A stretch of DNA of 9,703 bases, taken from NCBI GenBank assembly GCA_018055515.1, contig JAGPHL010000030.1:3175-12877 (forward strand). The letters run 5' to 3'. Each line of letters begins with the position of its first letter. Position 1 is the first letter of the stretch. Of this stretch, positions 6,644-9,703 are shown piece by piece. The translations under genes were made by a program, and so were the position numbers. The notes beneath the pieces are model-generated. The model saw nothing but the letters and a program-made list of their open reading frames with translations. It was not told the DNA's origin and ran no database searches. This DNA is from Anaerolineae bacterium (GTDB lineage: Bacteria; Chloroflexota; Anaerolineae; B4-G1; SLSP01).

Positions 6644-7309
6644 ATGTGCGGTCGGTTTTTCATGACGCTGGAGGCCGAGGACCTGGAGGCCGCCTTCCCC
6701 GACTTCAAGCCGCCCGCCGAATGGCGCCCGCGCTACAACATCGCGCCGACGCAGCCGGTGCCCGTGGTCATCAACGATGGACAACAGCGCATCACCTTTT
6801 TGCAGTGGGGACTGGTCCCCGCGTGGGCTAAGGATCCCGCCATAGGCAGCCGCCTGATCAACGCGCGGGCTGAGACGCTGGCAGAAAAGCCCTCCTTCCG
6901 CGCGGCATACCGGCAACGACGGTGCCTGATCCTGGCAGATGGCTTCTACGAGTGGCGCGTGGAACCGGGACAGCGCGGGAAGACGCCGCTGGCGATTCGG
7001 CTGCGTTCGGGAGCGCCCTTCGCCTTCGCCGGGCTGTGGGAAGTGTGGCATCCCGATGACACGCCGCTGCTCACCTGCACCCTCATCACCACGGAGCCCA
7101 ACGCCCTGCTCGCCCCCATCCATAACCGCATGCCCGTCATCCTGCCGCGCAGCGCCTACGCCGGGTGGCTCGATCCCGCCGAACGCGCCCCGCACGACCT
7201 GCAGTCTCTGCTCGAGCCTTACCCCGCTGAGGAAATGATCGCCTATCCCGTCTCGACGCGGGTCAACGACCCCGCCAACGAGGACCCGGCGTGTATCGCG
7301 CCCGCCTGA
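6644..7309 (+). CDS. yedK: SRAP domain protein (YedK/HMCES family abasic-site protein)
   Basis: 221 aa. SRAP proteins cap abasic sites in single-stranded DNA through a thiazolidine DNA-protein crosslink made by Cys2 after removal of Met1. All catalytic landmarks are present: MCGR with C2, RYNIAPTQ (30-37), NARAET with N73, GFYEW with E103, and HNRMP with H160. Length is normal for the family. Because Cys2 must directly follow the initiator Met, the ATG at 6644 is certain. It is preceded by GGGAGGG (6629-6635), spaced 8 nt, inside the end of the RSH gene. The start lies 1 nt after the RSH stop, so the two are almost surely co-transcribed, linking a stress-nucleotide enzyme with DNA damage protection. 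It is followed by a repeat array with no clear terminator. Confidence 0.95.
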   Translation: MCGRFFMTLEAEDLEAAFPDFKPPAEWRPRYNIAPTQPVPVVINDGQQRITFLQWGLVPAWAKDPAIGSRLINARAETLAEKPSFRAAYRQRRCLILADGFYEWRVEPGQRGKTPLAIRLRSGAPFAFAGLWEVWHPDDTPLLTCTLITTEPNALLAPIHNRMPVILPRSAYAGWLDPAERAPHDLQSLLEPYPAEEMIAYPVSTRVNDPANEDPACIAPA

Positions 7310-7315
7310 GGGGAA

Positions 7316-7410
7316 TGGATGCTGGATACTGGATGCTGGCTACCCCATCCCCCATTACCCTTCACCCATTACCCATTTCCCCATTACCCCTCACCCATTA
7401 CCCATTACCA
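7316..7410 (+). repeat. Two-module heptamer array (TGGATGC units, then CCCATTA units)
   Basis: Four heptamers at 7316-7343 (TGGATGC, TGGATAC, TGGATGC, TGGCTAC) lead into a run of CCCATTAC-type units to 7410. The array fills nearly the whole gap between the SRAP stop (7309) and the SD of the next gene (AGGAGG, 7415-7420). Bases 7374-7406 are identical over 33 bp to 9565-9597. It resembles the short tandem heptamer repeats (STRR) known from cyanobacterial genomes in form, but relatedness is not implied. Confidence 0.85.
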
Positions 7411-7425
7411 TTTTAGGAGGAAACC

Positions 7426-8751
7426 ATGGCCCAAGACACCCCGCGCACGTATCAAAATCTGGTGCTCTACGAAATCTATGTCCGCAATCACGGCCCTCAC
7501 GGCACGTTCGCCGATGTGGAAGCCGATCTGCCCCGCATCCAGAGCATGGGGGTGGACGTGATCTGGTTCATGCCCATCCATCCTATCGGGCAGAAGAACA
7601 AGAAGGGGAGCCTGGGATGCCCCTATTCCATCGCCGATTATCGCGGCGTGAATCCCGAATACGGGACGCGCGAGGAGTTCGCCCGGCTGATCCAGACGGC
7701 GCACGCGCTGGGGCTCCAAGTGATGATAGATGTGGTCTACAATCACACGGCCCACGATTCGGTGCTGGTGCGGGAGCATCCCGAATGGTTTCATCAGGAC
7801 GCCACCGGTACGCCGGTGACGACCGTGCCCGAATGGAGCGACGTGATTGACCTCAAGCATCCGCACCCCGGTCTCACCGCGTACCTCATCGAGACGCTGC
7901 AGGGCTGGGCGGAGTTCGGCGTGGACGGTTTCCGCTGCGATGTCGCCTCGCTGCTGCCGCTGGAATTCTGGCTGGAGGCCCGCGAGGCCGTGGCACGAGT
8001 GAAGCCGGGGGTCATCTGGCTGGCGGAATCGGTGCACGCGCGCTTTGTGGAATACCGTCGGCGGGCGCACCTGAGCGGCCTCTCCGACGGCGAGCTCTAC
8101 CGCGCTTTCGACCTCACCTACGTGTACGACATCTGGGCGATGCTGCAAGCCGCCTTCAAGGGCGTCGTGCCGCCCTCGCGCTATCTGGAGCTGCTGCGCT
8201 TGCAAGACGCCATCTATCCGGCGAACTACGTCAAATTGCGCTATGTGGAAAATCACGATCAGCCCCGCATCATGGGTTACGTTCCCGATCGGGATCAGGC
8301 GCTGGCATGGACGGCTTTCGAGGCCTTCAACAAAGGCGCTTTCCTCATCTATGGGGGACAGGAATCCGGCGCAGCGCACGCGCCCTCCCTCTTCGATGTG
8401 GACAAAATCTCCTGGGGCGATTACGAGCTGCAACCCTTCCTCAGCACGCTCGCGCAGCTGAAGAAAGACCCGGCGCAGAGGCAAGGCGAATTCACCGTGC
8501 TCGCCGGCGAACCCGCGATCCAGGCGGCATGGAGCGCGCCCGATAGCGGCCTTTACGGCATCTTCAATGTGACGGGGGAACACGGAGCGGTGAGCGTCGA
8601 GCTGCCCGATGGCGTCTACACCGACGCCCTGAGCGGGAAAGACATCCCCGTGACCCAAGGGCGAATCGGGCTTCCCGCCGCCGCCTTCATCCTGCGGACG
8701 GGGGCGCTGCCGCAGCTCCCCCTCCTACCCTCCGTGCTGATGGATTATTGA
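7426..8751 (+). CDS. Alpha-amylase family glycoside hydrolase (GH13)
   Basis: 441 aa. ATG 7426 follows AGGAGG (7415-7420), spaced 5 nt. The four GH13 conserved regions are visible: region I DVVYNHT (102-108), region II GFRCDVAS with nucleophile D172, region III WLAES with acid/base E201, and region IV VENHD with D278. The barrel starts almost at residue 12 (LVLYEIYVRN) and a small beta domain ends the protein (about 355-441). There is no signal peptide, so it acts in the cytoplasm, probably on maltodextrin, trehalose-type or stored alpha-glucans. Substrate and subfamily cannot be fixed by eye. At 441 aa it is short for the family, with no extra carbohydrate-binding module. It stands alone: no sugar transporter or other glycan gene is adjacent in the window. 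A strong hairpin follows the stop. Confidence 0.93.
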   Translation: MAQDTPRTYQNLVLYEIYVRNHGPHGTFADVEADLPRIQSMGVDVIWFMPIHPIGQKNKKGSLGCPYSIADYRGVNPEYGTREEFARLIQTAHALGLQVMIDVVYNHTAHDSVLVREHPEWFHQDATGTPVTTVPEWSDVIDLKHPHPGLTAYLIETLQGWAEFGVDGFRCDVASLLPLEFWLEAREAVARVKPGVIWLAESVHARFVEYRRRAHLSGLSDGELYRAFDLTYVYDIWAMLQAAFKGVVPPSRYLELLRLQDAIYPANYVKLRYVENHDQPRIMGYVPDRDQALAWTAFEAFNKGAFLIYGGQESGAAHAPSLFDVDKISWGDYELQPFLSTLAQLKKDPAQRQGEFTVLAGEPAIQAAWSAPDSGLYGIFNVTGEHGAVSVELPDGVYTDALSGKDIPVTQGRIGLPAAAFILRTGALPQLPLLPSVLMDY

Positions 8752-8766
8752 AGGGCCGTCCCCTCA

Positions 8767-8799
8767 CAGAAGCCCCGACCGGTGCGGTCGGGGCTTCTG
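8767..8799 (+). terminator. 15-bp perfect hairpin after the GH13 gene
   Basis: CAGAAGCCCCGACCG (8767-8781) pairs exactly with CGGTCGGGGCTTCTG (8785-8799) around a 3-nt GTG loop. It begins 15 nt after the TGA of the GH13 gene. There is no T tract after it (CCGTCCCTTG), so it is either a terminator that does not need a strong U run or an mRNA 3'-end stabiliser. Being near-palindromic it could work in both directions. Confidence 0.65.
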
Positions 8800-8806
8800 C
8801 CGTCCC

Positions 8807-8834
8807 TTGTCGTCTGAGCCGGACGTGGTATGGT
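8807..8834 (+). promoter_or_regulatory. Weak candidate promoter for the transporter gene
   Basis: TTGTCG (8807-8812) and TATGGT (8829-8834) are spaced 16 bp, each matching the sigma-70 consensus at 4 of 6 positions. The site lies just after the hairpin and about 30 nt before the preferred GTG start at 8864. Confidence 0.3.
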
Positions 8835-8863
8835 TGGGCAAAAGTGAGCGCGAAGGGTCAAAA

Positions 8864-9496
8864 GTGAATCAGGAGCGTACTGCAGAGCGCGATGTGACGT
8901 TCTCACAAGCGGGGGTCCTCGTCATCGCCGCCTACATTGCCGCGCAGATCCTCGCCGACGTCGGCAGCCTCAAGATTGCGCTGGTGGGCGGCTTCAGCAT
9001 TGATGGGGGCACCTTCATCTACCCGCTCACCTTCACGCTGCGGGACATGGTGCACAAGTTGCTGGGACGGCAGGCCGCGCGGACGATCATCCTCGCCGCT
9101 GGGGTCATCAACCTGCTCATGGCGGGCTATTTCGCGTTTTTGAGCGCCCTGCCCCCCGACCCTGCCTGGGGACTCCAGGCCGCCTTCGCCGGGGTGCTCA
9201 CGCCGGTGTGGCGCATCGTCATCGCCAGCATCGTCGCGGAGGTCTTCAGCGAGCTGCTCGATACCGAGGTGTATCACCTGTGGGTCACCCGCATCACGCG
9301 CCGGTATCAATGGGCGCGGGTGCTGCTCAGCAACAGCGTCAGCGTCCCCGTGGATAGCCTCATCTTCTGCTGGGGCGCGTTCGGCGGCGTGCTCCCCGTC
9401 GCGGTCGTCTGGTCCATTTTCTGGGCCAACGTCCTGGTGAAGGGGGTCACGACGCTTCTGGGCCTGCCCGCTATTTATCTGGTGAAGGGGGAGTAG
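8864..9496 (+). CDS. yhhQ: Queuosine precursor transporter (YhhQ/VUT/DUF165 family)
   Basis: 210 aa from GTG 8864, chosen because GAAGGG (8852-8857) sits 6 nt upstream. The frame opens at a TTG at 8807, which would add 19 polar residues and overlap the candidate promoter. This inner-membrane family imports queuosine precursors (preQ0, preQ1 or queuine) for tRNA modification. Family hallmarks seen are YPLTFTLRDMVHKLLGRQAAR (53-73 in two parts: YPLTF, then D-x-V-x-x-x-x-G), IVAEVFSELLDTEVYHLW (123-140), and SNSVSVPVDSLIF (156-168). About six hydrophobic segments are present, including 17-33, 74-95, 108-128 and 173-203. The neighbouring queuosine synthesis genes are not in the window. It follows the GH13 gene but is probably transcribed separately. 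The family assignment is firm; the exact precursor transported is not known. Confidence 0.88.
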   Translation: MNQERTAERDVTFSQAGVLVIAAYIAAQILADVGSLKIALVGGFSIDGGTFIYPLTFTLRDMVHKLLGRQAARTIILAAGVINLLMAGYFAFLSALPPDPAWGLQAAFAGVLTPVWRIVIASIVAEVFSELLDTEVYHLWVTRITRRYQWARVLLSNSVSVPVDSLIFCWGAFGGVLPVAVVWSIFWANVLVKGVTTLLGLPAIYLVKGE

Positions 9497-9500
9497 GAGC

Positions 9501-9602
9501 TGGAATCTGGATGCTGGATGCTGGATGCTGGATACCCATCCACCATTACCCATCCCCCATTACTCATTTCCCCATTACCCCTCACCCATTACCCATTTCC
9601 CC
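9501..9602 (+). repeat. Second two-module heptamer array (TGGATGC units, then CCCATTA units)
   Basis: Five heptamers at 9501-9535 (TGGAATC, three TGGATGC, TGGATAC) lead into CCCATTAC-type units up to 9602. It starts 4 nt after the transporter stop codon and ends about 15 nt before the next start codon. Order and orientation match 7316-7410, with a 33-bp perfect match (9565-9597). Confidence 0.85.
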
Positions 9603-9617
9603 AACTGGTGAAACACT

Positions 9618-9703
9618 GTGGCAGATGAAGTAGAATTCCTGGAAGAGGATGAATCAACGGCGGACGAGGCGCACGACGAGGAAAGCCTGGCGCTGATCGA
9701 GGC
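9618..9703 (+). CDS. N-terminus of an acidic protein, partial, function unknown
   Basis: GTG 9618 is the first start after an in-frame TGA at 9609-9611, and the frame is open to the window end (28 complete codons). The peptide begins MADEVEFLEEDE and continues with many Asp and Glu residues (DEAHDEESLALIEA near the end). The nearby ATG at 9625 is out of frame and stops after two codons. SD context is weak (GGTG at 9607-9610). No family can be named from so short a segment; an acidic, probably disordered N-terminal extension of a cytoplasmic protein is all that can be said. Confidence 0.5.
   Translation, partial: MADEVEFLEEDESTADEAHDEESLALIE

Noticed and set aside
7405..8658. Minus-strand ORF of 417 codons opposite the GH13 gene
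   Set aside because: All four GH13 regions are on the + strand; the antisense frame also starts inside the repeat array.

Overview
The window is GC-rich and tightly packed, and every gene I can support lies on the + strand. Protein style suggests a member of the Chloroflexota, perhaps Anaerolineae-like: a PqqD-like/radical-SAM-like/SPASM fusion, a DUF2207-type membrane protein with a Cys-Ala tail, a second RSH enzyme, and intergenic heptamer arrays built from CCCATTA and TGGATGC. That placement rests on recall of family style, not on a search. No rRNA, tRNA, CRISPR array or transposase is visible.

Layout: (1) 1-128 is the end of a protein resembling the last strands of a LamG/DUF1080-like concanavalin fold. 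(2) 129-419 is a repeat-rich spacer with degenerate direct repeats, an inverted copy of the CCCATTA family, a 7-bp tandem repeat, and a small ORF that overlaps the next gene by ATGA. (3) 420-4394 is a likely three-gene operon: a PqqD-like plus degenerate radical SAM plus SPASM protein; a secretory-signal DUF2207-like membrane protein ending in (Cys-Ala)3-Gly-(Cys-Ala)4-Gly3-Arg; and a class I SAM methyltransferase. (4) 4395-4662 has a candidate promoter and a hairpin-rich leader with a terminator-like stem-loop. (5) 4663-7309 holds an RSH protein, with an intact hydrolase but an eroded synthetase, and an SRAP (YedK/HMCES-type) protein starting 1 nt after it. (6) 7316-7410 is a repeat array. 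(7) 7426-8751 is a GH13 alpha-amylase-family enzyme, followed by a 15-bp perfect hairpin. (8) 8864-9496 is a YhhQ/VUT-type queuosine-precursor transporter, followed by a second repeat array and the first 28 codons of an acidic protein.

The most interesting region is 420-4394. A protein with a RiPP-recognition-like (PqqD) domain and a SPASM domain, a membrane protein with a 7-Cys ladder at its probably cytoplasmic C-terminus, and a methyltransferase together look like a peptide- or protein-tail modification system. The radical SAM-like barrel has lost its CX3CX2C cluster motif, so it would be a non-canonical member, perhaps a recognition or scaffold pseudoenzyme. This is inference from architecture and gene order. 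The second notable point is the RSH protein, which looks like a hydrolase-only (p)ppGpp enzyme behind a structured leader.
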